Part shown: positions 44,809-52,401 of the stretch, one piece after another | Numbering within the stretch: position 1 is the first letter of the stretch | Layout: each line of letters starts with the position of its first letter | NCBI RefSeq assembly: GCF_002209355.2 | Contig: NZ_CP106855.1 | Span: forward strand, 372,001-436,000 | Length of the DNA stretch: 64,000 nt | Source: Bdellovibrio sp. SKB1291214 | Lineage (GTDB): Bacteria > Bdellovibrionota > Bdellovibrionia > Bdellovibrionales > Bdellovibrionaceae | Direction: 5' to 3' | Position numbers and translations under genes: made by a program | Notes under the pieces: model-generated | The model's input: the letters and a program-made list of their open reading frames with translations, nothing else | Told to the model about the DNA's origin: nothing | Databases searched by the model: none

Positions 44809-44933
44809 GGGATGGTTCAAAAGCGGTCATATGCAAGGCGGAGGGAGCGAACCGCAGCGCAGGCGTGCCCCAGGCACGTCGGAGCGAGGACCGCACCCGA
44901 CAACGCAGCAGATGGCCGCTTTTCAACCATCCC
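44809..44933. repeat. 125-base imperfect palindrome
   Basis: The 22-base arms at 44809-44830 and 44912-44933 begin GGGATGGTT and end AACCATCCC. They pair with one mismatch and one G-T wobble. The 81-base interior carries its own hairpin GCGTGCC-CCA-GGCACGT at 44864-44880 and the pair GCGG / CCGC. The element looks like an RNA-level structure or a mobile palindromic repeat. I see no second copy in this window. Confidence 0.75.
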
Positions 44934-44944
44934 GCCCCGAAGGC

Positions 44945-44974
44945 AAAAAAAAAGCCACCCTAAGGTGGCTTTTT
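44945..44974. terminator. bidirectional intrinsic terminator
   Basis: The stem AAAGCCACC / GGTGGCTTT with loop CTAA has A8 and T5 flanks. It stops the SWIB gene on the minus strand and could end a plus-strand transcript of the hairpin block. Confidence 0.84.
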
Positions 44975-44995
44975 CCAACTTAATGTAGCAAGAAA

Positions 44996-45415
44996 CTACT
45001 TAAGGTGTTTAGAAACAAGTTTAGTCATGTCGAACATGCTAACTTGAGTTTTGCCGCCGAAAACTTCTTTAAGTTTTGCGTCTGCATTGATGTTACGTTT
45101 GTTTTTAGAATCTTGAAGATTGTTCTTCTTGATGTAAGCCCAAAGTTTTTTAACAACTTCAGTACGTGGAAGTGGTGAAGCACCAACTACTGCTGCTAGA
45201 GCTGCAGATGGAGTCAAAGCTTTCATGAAAGCTGCGTTTGGCTTACGAGCAGTTTTTGGTTTAGCTGCTTTAGGAGCTTTTGCTGCTTTAGCTTTAGGAG
45301 CTGCTTTTTTAGTAGTAGCTTTTGCTTTAGGAGCTGCTTTTTTAGCAGTCGTTTTTTTTGCTGCAGCTTTTTTAGGAGCAGCTTTCTTAGTAGCTTTTTT
45401 AGTAGCTTTTGCCAT
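44996..45415 (-). CDS. SWIB/MDM2-domain protein with histone-H1-like tail
   Basis: The 139-residue protein has two parts. Residues 1-60 are a Lys/Ala/Pro repeat (AKKTTAKKAAPKAKATTKKA) like the tail of histone H1 and of bacterial AlgP/HU-tail proteins; this should bind DNA non-specifically. Residues about 62-139 are a SWIB domain (FMKALTPSAALAAVVG, RTEVVKKLWAYIKKNNLQD, INADAKLKEVFGGK, MFDMTKLVSKHL), a fold shared with eukaryotic chromatin remodellers and chlamydial proteins. It is likely a nucleoid-associated protein. A GGAGGAAT ribosome site precedes ATG. Confidence 0.92.
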   Translation of the reverse strand: MAKATKKATKKAAPKKAAAKKTTAKKAAPKAKATTKKAAPKAKAAKAPKAAKPKTARKPNAAFMKALTPSAALAAVVGASPLPRTEVVKKLWAYIKKNNLQDSKNKRNINADAKLKEVFGGKTQVSMFDMTKLVSKHLK

Positions 45416-45546
45416 TGTTAATTCCTCCGTTAGGATTATTGTCTTGTTTCTCTCGAATGAGATAAGTGTGTATCTAAGTCTAGGGGTTTGTCCAAAAAAA
45501 AATGCAAGCCCCTCATTTTTTTTCGCACCCCCTCTAAAAACGCCAT

Positions 45547-45626
45547 TTTTCCCTCTGAAACTGCTGTTCTCGACCTCTTGAAACCGGTTTTTTCCCTCGA
45601 GAAAGAGGGTTTTCCCGAGGGAAAAA
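45547..45626. repeat. TTTTTCCCTC direct and inverted repeats
   Basis: TTTTTCCCTC occurs at 45546-45555 and 45589-45598, and its inverse at 45616-45626 (CGAGGGAAAAA). The second and third copies make a perfect 11-bp inverted repeat around 45588-45626, inside which another GAGGG / CCC pair can form. The block lies between the SWIB gene and the J-domain gene and may be a binding site for a regulator of either. Confidence 0.55.
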
Positions 45627-45693
45627 GGTCTAATTTTGTTTCATTTCGATCCTCTAGACTCCTTGAAAACAAAGGCATTCCGAAGAGAAAGGC

Positions 45694-46098
45694 ATGAGTT
45701 TTCAGACGAGCTTCAAACAAATTTTGCGCGAAAAAATGGGTGAAACCCCTTTGAACAGCGGAAATTACTCTTCTGTCATGGACTCCGATCCCATTCACAT
45801 GGCTTACCTTCTTGGTCGAGTGAATAAGACAGAGTTGCAAACTCCACGTGGACAATACCCTCGTCCTGCAGTTCGTCCACAACGTAAACCTCATAACTTT
45901 TCCCCCGCACAACGCCAGTCTTTCGAGTTCTTCAAATGCTGGATTCACGGCTTGGCAGAGGGTTTTACTGAGACTGAATTGAGAAAGGCCTTTCGTCAGG
46001 CTGCCTTGATCCTTCACCCCGACCACGGGGGCAATACCCAACAGTTCATGGATCTTAAGGAACATTTCGAAGTGTTAAGAGGCGTTTTCCAGTCTTAA
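45694..46098 (+). CDS. J-domain (DnaJ-like) protein
   Basis: The 134-residue protein has its J-domain at the C-terminus: ELRKAFRQAALILHPDHGGNTQQFMDLKEHFEVL with the HPD motif that stimulates DnaK. The N-terminal 75 residues are a basic, Pro/Arg/Gln-rich region without a known domain. Zinc and substrate-binding domains of DnaJ are absent, so it is a specialised DnaK recruiter. A AGAAAGGC ribosome site precedes ATG. The histidine-kinase gene follows after 35 bases and may be on the same transcript. Confidence 0.88.
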   Translation: MSFQTSFKQILREKMGETPLNSGNYSSVMDSDPIHMAYLLGRVNKTELQTPRGQYPRPAVRPQRKPHNFSPAQRQSFEFFKCWIHGLAEGFTETELRKAFRQAALILHPDHGGNTQQFMDLKEHFEVLRGVFQS

Positions 46099-46133
46099 GA
46101 ATTCCTTACGTAAATCCGAACAACTAAACATAA

Positions 46134-47393
46134 ATGAAATTTATGTCGTTGCCTTTCGAGGATCACCGCAAACGCTTTCTTTACATGAAGATTATGTACT
46201 TCGTGGGCGCCGCTATGTCAGCATTCTATATATATAGATTTGCCGTCACCTTTGCGGCTCCGGCTTACAACGACGTTCTTATTCCCCTTTTTGTCACGAT
46301 CCTAATTGGTCCACCCTTGTTGTGGTATCGCTTTAAGATGTATCGCACAGCTGCGGTCCTGCTGTTACTGTCCTTGATGTTCATGATGATCATGCTGATT
46401 CATCTGACCGGCGGGATGATGGCGCCGGGAATTTTCTGGCTGGCCACGGTTCCCTTGGCGACGGCGATTTTATTTGGAACGCGAGGGGCAATATCAGGCT
46501 ATTTCACCGTCGTTGCGGCTTTCGCGGTGTTTTGGATCAACAATAAAATGCAAACGAGTCCCAACGTGATCCCCTCAGCTGAAGTGTTTCGGGAAGAACT
46601 TATCACGAACTTGATCGTGTTTTTCACTTTCACCAGCATCACCACCCACGTTTATCTGCGAAATGAAGCTGTCTATACTCAGAACCTGCGCGAAAAACAC
46701 AACGATGTGGAAAACCTTCTGCGCGTGCTTTTACACGATATTGCGAACACCCTCTCCTCCATGACTTTGCAGTTGATTCGCGCCAAGGAAGAACAATCCG
46801 TGACCGGTCAGGAGCTTGAAAAGATGGAGCGCGCCGTTCAAGAGATCAATAACCTTTTAAACCAAGTGCGCCATCTGAAGTCAGTGAAAGATGGTAAAGC
46901 CAAACTTCCCCTGCGCCCCATGTCGTTAGCTAAGATTATTAACGATATCTATGAGAATGCAGAATCTATGTCAGCTCCTAAAGGCATCAAGCTTTCGCTC
47001 GAAATGTCTCGGGACAAAATGCTCGTGAACGCAGAAAAAACCATTCTAGGGAATGTTGTTCTATTGAATATCATTAGCAATGCCGTGAAGTTCTCGCACC
47101 CCGGGGGCCGCATTGATATTCGTGCGGTAACTGATGAAAGGCATGTGCTCATCATTGTGCAAGACTATGGCGTTGGCATTCCTCAAGATATTTTGAATAA
47201 TTTGTTCGATGTCGGCAGCCAAACCAGCCGCCCCGGCACACAAGGAGAAAAAGGCACCGGATACGGAATGCCTTTAGTAAAAGAGTACATTCAAATGCTA
47301 GGCGGATCGATTGAAGTCACATCCGCCGAGATGACCACCGAGTCACAGCCGCAAGGAACAAAAGTCACATTGCGACTGCCTCTAGCAGAATAG
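46134..47393 (+). CDS. membrane-bound sensor histidine kinase
   Basis: The 419-residue protein has about six membrane helices in residues 15-175 with short loops and no large periplasmic domain. The H-box is LLRVLLHDIANTLSSM with phospho-His about 201. The ATPase domain shows the N-box (NIISNAVKFSHPGG), G1 (VQDYGVGIP) and G2 (GEKGTGYGMPLVKEY). The sensor seems to sit within the membrane. No response regulator is adjacent, so its partner is open; the orphan NtrC-type regulator at 36907 and the receiver at 35824 are candidates. The ribosome site is weak. Confidence 0.9.
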   Translation: MKFMSLPFEDHRKRFLYMKIMYFVGAAMSAFYIYRFAVTFAAPAYNDVLIPLFVTILIGPPLLWYRFKMYRTAAVLLLLSLMFMMIMLIHLTGGMMAPGIFWLATVPLATAILFGTRGAISGYFTVVAAFAVFWINNKMQTSPNVIPSAEVFREELITNLIVFFTFTSITTHVYLRNEAVYTQNLREKHNDVENLLRVLLHDIANTLSSMTLQLIRAKEEQSVTGQELEKMERAVQEINNLLNQVRHLKSVKDGKAKLPLRPMSLAKIINDIYENAESMSAPKGIKLSLEMSRDKMLVNAEKTILGNVVLLNIISNAVKFSHPGGRIDIRAVTDERHVLIIVQDYGVGIPQDILNNLFDVGSQTSRPGTQGEKGTGYGMPLVKEYIQMLGGSIEVTSAEMTTESQPQGTKVTLRLPLAE

Positions 47394-47407
47394 GCAAAAA
47401 GCGAACT

Positions 47408-49078
47408 TTAGACCATTTTGAAGCGGATACGTTTAGGTCCTGCATTTTCGCCAAGGCGTTTTTTGCGGTCTTCTTCGTATTCCGTGAAATTTCCTGGGAA
47501 GAATTCGATTTTAGAGTCCCCTTCGAACGCCATGATGTGCGTGCAAACGCGATCCAAGAACCAGCGATCATGCGAGATCACCACAGCCGAACCACCGAAC
47601 TCCAAAAGCGCTTCCTCAAGGGCACGCATCGTGTTTACGTCCAAGTCATTCGTAGGTTCATCCAGAAGCAAAAGGTTTCCGCCCTCTTTCAGGATTTTTG
47701 CCATGTTCACGCGGTTGCGCTCCCCACCTGACAATTGACCGACTTTCTTTTGTTGGTCAGAACCCGAAAAGTTGAACCAAGAAACGTACTGACGAGATGG
47801 AATTTCGCGGGTACCCAACTGGATCACGTCGGCGCCACCAGAAAGCTCTTCAAAAATAGTTTTATTCGGGTCCAAGGTCTCACGTGTTTGATCGACGTAA
47901 GAGATTTTAACCGTTTCACCCACTTTGAAAGTACCAGAGTCAGGAGACTCTTTGCCTGTGATCATGCGGAACAAAGTCGATTTACCGACACCGTTCGGTC
48001 CGATAACCCCAACGATAGCACCCTTAGGAATCGAAAAGCTGACGTTATCCAATAGGACTTTGTGATCGTAAGCTTTTGTGATGCCATTCGCCTCAACAAC
48101 GATATCACCCAAACGGGGCCCTGGCGGAATATAGATAGACATCTCTTGGATTTTTTCGGGAGATGCTTCTTTCAATAAGTTTTCATAGTTAGAAATACGG
48201 GCTTTGGATTTCGCCTGACGAGCTTTCGCGCCCTGACGAATCCAATCCAACTCTTTTTCTAAAGTTTTGGCTTTGCGAGCTTGGTCTTTTTGTTCATTCG
48301 CTGTGCGCTTGTCTTTTTGTTCCAACCACGAAGTGTAGTTTCCTTTCCAAGGAATACCTTCACCACGATCAAGCTCCAGGATCCACCCAGCTACATTGTC
48401 TAAGAAATAGCGGTCATGCGTTACGGCAATAACAGTTCCTGGGAACTTCGAAAGATATTGTTCAAGCCATGCGACAGATTCAGCATCCAAGTGATTCGTT
48501 GGCTCATCCAATAGCAAGATGTCTGGCTCAGACATGATCAATCGAGCCAAAGCTACACGGCGTTTTTCACCACCAGAAAGCTTTGTCACACCCATATCGC
48601 CGTCTGGACAGCGTAGAGCATCCATCACGATTTCGATCTTTTGATCGACGTCCCAGGCCCCCAAAGCGTCCAATTTTTCTTGAAGAGCACCTTGTTTGTC
48701 GATGAGTTTATTCATCTCATCGGGATCCAAATCGGGATCTGCGAATTTGTCATTGATCGCGTTGTATTCAGCCATCACCTTAGGAAGTTCGCCCATTCCA
48801 GCAAAGATGTTTTCTTTCACTGTCAGGTTGTCATCCAATTGAGGTTCTTGCTCGAAGTAACCAACTTTCATTGTTTTAGAAGGGAACGCTTCACCGATAA
48901 AATCTTTATCTGTGCCTGCCATGATTCTAAGCAAAGTGGATTTACCAGAGCCGTTCAGACCCAAAACACCAATTTTTGCTCCATAGAAGTAAGAAAGGTA
49001 AATGTCCTTCAAAACGAAACGATTTGGAGGATATACTTTACTTACACCTTTCATTGTGTAGATAATCTCTTGAGACAT
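47408..49078 (-). CDS. ettA: energy-dependent translational throttle protein EttA (ABC-F)
   Basis: The 556-residue soluble ABC-F protein has two ATPase domains: GLNGSGKST, KLSGGEKRRVALARL and ILLLDEPTNHLD in the first; GPNGVGKST, LSGGERNRVNMAKIL and LLLLDEPTNDLD in the second. A Lys/Arg-rich linker joins them. The arm region after the first Walker A and the total length match EttA, which binds the ribosomal E site and gates the first peptide bond according to the ATP level. It has no membrane segments. The product ends in PKRIRFKMV, like other members. Confidence 0.95.
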   Translation of the reverse strand: MSQEIIYTMKGVSKVYPPNRFVLKDIYLSYFYGAKIGVLGLNGSGKSTLLRIMAGTDKDFIGEAFPSKTMKVGYFEQEPQLDDNLTVKENIFAGMGELPKVMAEYNAINDKFADPDLDPDEMNKLIDKQGALQEKLDALGAWDVDQKIEIVMDALRCPDGDMGVTKLSGGEKRRVALARLIMSEPDILLLDEPTNHLDAESVAWLEQYLSKFPGTVIAVTHDRYFLDNVAGWILELDRGEGIPWKGNYTSWLEQKDKRTANEQKDQARKAKTLEKELDWIRQGAKARQAKSKARISNYENLLKEASPEKIQEMSIYIPPGPRLGDIVVEANGITKAYDHKVLLDNVSFSIPKGAIVGVIGPNGVGKSTLFRMITGKESPDSGTFKVGETVKISYVDQTRETLDPNKTIFEELSGGADVIQLGTREIPSRQYVSWFNFSGSDQQKKVGQLSGGERNRVNMAKILKEGGNLLLLDEPTNDLDVNTMRALEEALLEFGGSAVVISHDRWFLDRVCTHIMAFEGDSKIEFFPGNFTEYEEDRKKRLGENAGPKRIRFKMV

Positions 49079-49165
49079 GATGTCGCTCTCCTAGGCAATG
49101 CGCACTTTTAGATTGGAAAACGCCAATTTATTAAGAGTGAAAATGCTTGTCAAATGGAGTTCCTA

Positions 49166-49198
49166 CGATAACACTATCGCCTTCGTGCATGATGCACG
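49166..49198. promoter_or_regulatory. two adjacent palindromes upstream of ettA
   Basis: CGATA-ACAC-TATCG at 49166-49179 is followed by the 15-base palindrome CGTGCATGATGCACG at 49184-49198. They lie between the divergent starts of ettA (49078) and the small gene at 49232. They have no T-run, so an operator or RNA hairpin is more likely than a terminator. Confidence 0.45.
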
Positions 49199-49231
49199 TC
49201 CGATACATTAAAATTTTATGAAACTTGGTTC

Positions 49232-49495
49232 ATGAGTAACGACACCCTTGAAACGGCACGTACGACGCGTGCTAACACAACTGAGAAAGAAGCAACGACT
49301 GCTTCCACTGCTAAAGAGACAGGCAAAAAGGGCCTCTTCAGCAATCTCAATGCAGACCTTAAACAGGCTCTGGATACGTGGGATGTATTGACTGAAACCA
49401 TGACTAACAAAGTTTCGCCAGAACAAGAACAGCTGCAGGAAGTCAAAAAACTTCTGGGCGACCTCAAAGCAAAACTCGCACAATTTGACGAATAA
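49232..49495 (+). CDS. small hypothetical helical protein
   Basis: The 87-residue protein has a Thr/Ala/Lys/Glu-rich flexible N-terminus (about 30 residues) and a helical C-terminal half (LKQALDTWDVLTETMTNKVS, LQEVKKLLGDLKAKLAQ) with heptad spacing. It has no signal peptide, cysteine or known domain. The ribosome site is poor. It is divergent from ettA across a region with two palindromes. Base composition and codon use look like those of its neighbours, so I consider it a real gene. Confidence 0.6.
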   Translation: MSNDTLETARTTRANTTEKEATTASTAKETGKKGLFSNLNADLKQALDTWDVLTETMTNKVSPEQEQLQEVKKLLGDLKAKLAQFDE

Positions 49496-49509
49496 TCAGG
49501 GCAAAGTGG

Positions 49510-50231
49510 CTACTTGACCCTATAGAACTTGCGATTGGCTGCAACCAACCGGTCGATCTCATCGCGAACTTCGCGTTTCACGTTTTTACTATAAGCAATC
49601 CAAACTTTAGACACCGGCACGTCGCGGATTTCCATGCTCTTTAGATTGATGAAGTTATTTTTCTCTACCATGTAGCTGGTGATCGAAGCCAAATGAACGA
49701 ATACACCATCGATGCGACGACTCTCGACTAAATTTGAAAGCCTCTCGCCCAATCTGCACCGGAGAGATAAAATGTGGTCACCCCGTTGGCGGGCATGTAT
49801 TCAGGAATCGAAGATCCAGCCATTTGACCGATGGTTTTGCCTTTGAATTCTTTGATGGAAAGAGAGTGTTTACCTTTGTGGGCATTTTTCGCAACGATAA
49901 TACCCGGGGCCTCCGTCAAGAATGGCTCTGCCGAATAGTATAGAATCTTTTCTCTCTCCGCGGTTTTTACGATAAAGAAAATCATATCCAGCTGATTGTT
50001 CTGAAGTTCGTTCAATTCTCTTTTGAATGGAGAGCTTTTCCATATGACAGCAAGCTGGAATTTCTTTTTTAAAGCTGGGAAAACATATTTTTCGAAAAAC
50101 TCATAGCCAGGGCCGCTGGGAACAGGTCCATCAACCAATATGTGAGGCGGACCATGAACAGCACCCACTCGCAAGGTTTGCGCCTGGCTTACGGTACAAA
50201 CAAGCAAAAGAACTAGGAACACGAGTTTCAT
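49510..50231 (-). pseudogene. solute-binding-like gene with a frameshift (paralogue of 50245-50973)
   Basis: A GGAGGG ribosome site and ATG 50231 start MKLVFLVLLLVCTVSQAQTLRVGAVHGPPH. The frame runs in parallel to the neighbour at 50245 up to YLSGAD, then leaves it and stops at 49728. In another frame from 49752 the homology resumes as GERLSNLVESRRIDGVFVHL, matching GERIPNLIETKRIDGGFVYL of the neighbour, and runs to a stop at 49510. A single missing base at about 49751-49754 explains this. The gene is a recent tandem copy broken late in the frame, unless the base is a sequencing error. Confidence 0.85.
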
Positions 50232-50244
50232 GTATTCCCTCCGG

Positions 50245-50973
50245 CTACTTGTATTTATATTCGTACAGATGCTGACGAAGTTGGGCATCTATTTGAGCAC
50301 GAATCTTTGCGGGAACTTTTTTACTATAAGCAATATAAAGTGAGTAAACGGGAAGATCGACGATCGTGACTGCTTTCAGTCTTTCTCCCTGGCTGGATTT
50401 TGCGACACCATCACCGATTGATTTCAAGTAAACGAAACCTCCGTCAATCCTTTTTGTTTCGATTAAGTTCGGAATCCTTTCACCCGCATCCTCACCGGCA
50501 ATAGAAATACTTTTAATATCGTGAGTTTTTACGAATTCAGGGACCAAAGCTCCGCCCAATAATCCGATTGTTTTCCCCTTAAAGTCCTTAATGGACACGG
50601 AATTTCTATTCTTATAATCATCTTTATTAACGATCATGGCTGCGGGCTCTTGAATGAGTGGTTCAGCTGAATAATTGTAGGCTTTTTCTCGCTCAGGTGT
50701 CTTTAGCACCAGCAATAAAACATCCAAATTATGGACTTCCAAGTCGCGAAATTGCCTTTTTAAAGGGGCACTATGCCACTCGATTCTCAGATGATGCTTT
50801 TCTATGACAGAAGGCAAAATAACTTTTAACAAGAAATCAATGAGCTTGCCTTTAGGAGGTGTTGCTTCGGCATCAGTCACATGGGGTGGAGAGGCGATGG
50901 CTCCCATACGCAAGACTGTCTGCGCGTGACCTGTCGTACACACTAAAAGAATGAATAAGCACAATGTTCTCAT
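50245..50973 (-). CDS. solitary periplasmic solute-binding-like protein (SBP_bac_3 type)
   Basis: The 242-residue protein has a signal peptide (MRTLCLFILLVCTTGHAQ) and the blocks of the compact family-3 type: RMGAIASPPHVTD, WHSAPLKRQFRDLEVHNLD, KTPEREKAYNYSAEPLIQEP, SIKDFKGKTIGLLGGALVPEF and VYSLYIAYSKKVPAKIRAQI. It is intact, unlike its downstream copy at 49510-50231, with which it shares roughly half of its residues by eye. No transporter genes are adjacent. The ligand is unknown. Confidence 0.8.
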   Translation of the reverse strand: MRTLCLFILLVCTTGHAQTVLRMGAIASPPHVTDAEATPPKGKLIDFLLKVILPSVIEKHHLRIEWHSAPLKRQFRDLEVHNLDVLLLVLKTPEREKAYNYSAEPLIQEPAAMIVNKDDYKNRNSVSIKDFKGKTIGLLGGALVPEFVKTHDIKSISIAGEDAGERIPNLIETKRIDGGFVYLKSIGDGVAKSSQGERLKAVTIVDLPVYSLYIAYSKKVPAKIRAQIDAQLRQHLYEYKYK

Positions 50974-51015
50974 GTACGTTCATTAGATCAGGTGGGACTT
51001 GTTAAAACAATTTGA

Positions 51016-51339
51016 TTATTTCGACAGACGTTTAGATCCGCCTCGACATTCAGGCGAAATAAAATTCAATGCATCTTTCTGCGTTTCAAATTCAGAAGGA
51101 GTCAGCGCCCTTTGAGTTAATGCGTGTAAACCTCGGGAAAACTCCTCTTTAAGCACATCGTTCACCATGCGCTGACGATCGATGCGGGACTTCCCCTCAA
51201 ACAAGGGAGATGCGATCAAAACCTTATAGTGAGATTCACTGGCCGGGCCCGAGTGCATATGGCTCTCGTTCTCGATTTCTAAAACCGTGGGAGCAAGAGC
51301 CTTTTGCAGGGATTCAAAGATGCGCGTTTCGCGATTCAC
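51016..51339 (-). CDS. BolA family protein
   Basis: The 107-residue protein has the class II KH-like fold of BolA: LAPTVLEIENESHMHSGPASESHYKVLIASPLFEGKSRIDRQRMVNDVLKEEF in several consecutive blocks, including the HM.H segment with the conserved His used for Fe-S sharing with monothiol glutaredoxins. The C-terminus is extended by about 25 residues. It starts five bases after the gene at 51345 ends on the same strand, so the two form an operon. Confidence 0.9.
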   Translation of the reverse strand: MNRETRIFESLQKALAPTVLEIENESHMHSGPASESHYKVLIASPLFEGKSRIDRQRMVNDVLKEEFSRGLHALTQRALTPSEFETQKDALNFISPECRGGSKRLSK

Positions 51340-51344
51340 AAATA

Positions 51345-51914
51345 CTACTCGTGCTTGCGACGTTTATCGATTTCGTGCTTTACGTAATCAACACCCATTT
51401 TCGCCATTGCGAAAACACCTTTTTCTTCCAATTTCTTTTCGACTTCTTTGGCTTTACGAAGAGCTCGTCCTGCCGCCATAGAGGCCAAGGGATGACCAAC
51501 TTTAATGGACTCAAAGTTTCCGTCTTTCTTCCATTCTTCAACAACTTGATCCGCCACTTCCATCACCTTGGGAGCTTTTTGACGGATGATTTCTGAACCA
51601 TAAAACTCGACATGAGTTTTTTCTTCTGGTTCGGGACTGCCGCCCTCATAAGTCATTTCTTCAGGAGCTAATTCATCATCAGCAGACCCCGCATTGAAAG
51701 TTCCTGCATCATGATCTTTGTTTGCAGGGGATTCAGGATGAGCGATGCCTTCGTTTTGTGCTTCTGTATTGATCTCATCAGACGACGATGCAGAAATGCT
51801 TTCCACATTGTTCAATTCTGCTTTAACAGCTGCATCCATTTCGACTTCATTTTGGTGAGTCGCCGTATGGTTTTTGTGAGAGTGAGAATTGTGTTTATGA
51901 TGCTTTTTGGACAT
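51345..51914 (-). CDS. hypothetical protein with His-rich disordered N-terminus
   Basis: The 189-residue protein begins with KKHHKHNSHSHKNHTATHQN, a His/Lys/Asn-rich stretch that could bind metal. An acidic, Ser/Glu/Pro-rich region of about 85 residues follows. The end, about 75 residues, is helical (VMEVADQVVEEWKKDG, MAAGRALRKAKEVEKKLEEK, VDYVKHEIDKRRKHE). It has no signal peptide. It is co-transcribed with the BolA gene. The His-rich part recalls metal-handling proteins, which fits a BolA neighbour, but this is only a guess. Confidence 0.7.
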   Translation of the reverse strand: MSKKHHKHNSHSHKNHTATHQNEVEMDAAVKAELNNVESISASSSDEINTEAQNEGIAHPESPANKDHDAGTFNAGSADDELAPEEMTYEGGSPEPEEKTHVEFYGSEIIRQKAPKVMEVADQVVEEWKKDGNFESIKVGHPLASMAAGRALRKAKEVEKKLEEKGVFAMAKMGVDYVKHEIDKRRKHE

Positions 51915-51973
51915 AAGTCCTCCTCTGACGTGCCCTTAGCGTAACGCTTTTTTCGCTCAAATGGGAAGCTCGA

Positions 51974-52252
51974 TCACAATTGAAAGGATGCGTCGCCTCT
52001 TTGGTCTCGCTCTGGGTCTAGGCGAGACACCTCGCTCGTTAAAAGAGCTCTCATCTCTTCTATATCGTCGTTATACATCCATAGGAGTTCCTCGCGAACG
52101 CGTGCCAAGCGCAGCTGCTGTTCTCGGCTGAGAGGTCTCATATTCTCGATTAAACGCATTAAATGCAGATCCACTTCTCGTTTGAAGTCACCATAGTCCA
52201 AGTCGTCTTCATTCTTTAAAAAATCCAAAAATTCCTGAATATCTGAATTCAT
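51974..52252 (-). CDS. small acidic helical hypothetical protein
   Basis: The 92-residue protein is almost all helical and acidic: MNSDIQEFLDFLKNEDDLDY, REVDLHLMRLIENMRPLS, REQQLRLARVREELLWMY. It has no cysteine, signal peptide or known domain. A GAGGATTT ribosome site precedes ATG. It stands 60 bases upstream of the His-rich gene on the same strand and may start that operon. Confidence 0.65.
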   Translation of the reverse strand: MNSDIQEFLDFLKNEDDLDYGDFKREVDLHLMRLIENMRPLSREQQLRLARVREELLWMYNDDIEEMRALLTSEVSRLDPERDQRGDASFQL

Positions 52253-52401
52253 TAAATCCTCCTGAGTATTACTTTAAAACTTCAGGGCCCTAGTCTCGAC
52301 AAAGTCCCCCTCACCTTGCCAAGAATCAAGATGCTGCCTATACTTGTTTACACTCCTTCTTTGCTGGAGTAGATACCTATTCTTTTTTACAAAGGAAAAC
52401 T

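Larger units (their letters stand above)
44560..44944. other. non-coding, hairpin-rich block between map and the SWIB gene
   Basis: This stretch of about 385 bases differs from its surroundings. The first part (44560-44670) is strongly C- and A-biased on the plus strand. The second part is GC-rich and contains a series of hairpins: GTCGC-AAA-GCGAC at 44673-44685, GTCGCC-AAA-GGCGAC at 44704-44718, CCCCG / CGGGG at 44774-44786 and the large palindrome at 44809-44933. Open frames on both strands lack ribosome sites and have low-complexity Pro/Arg-rich products. It may be a structured RNA ending at the terminator 44945-44974, or a dispersed intergenic repeat. Confidence 0.55.

Noticed and set aside
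44809-44933. Integron attC site as explanation of the large palindrome
   Set aside because: The ends do not fit the GTTRRRY and RYYYAAC core sites, no integrase is visible, and there is no cassette array.
44449-44988. Long open frames on both strands of the block between map and the SWIB gene
   Set aside because: They have no ribosome site, overlap map or terminators, and encode low-complexity Pro/Arg/Lys-rich products. The frames arise from biased base composition and hairpins.
45436-46065. Minus-strand frame of 209 codons across the J-domain gene
   Set aside because: It lies antisense to the clear HPD-containing J-domain gene, has no family pattern, and covers the repeat-rich non-coding gap.
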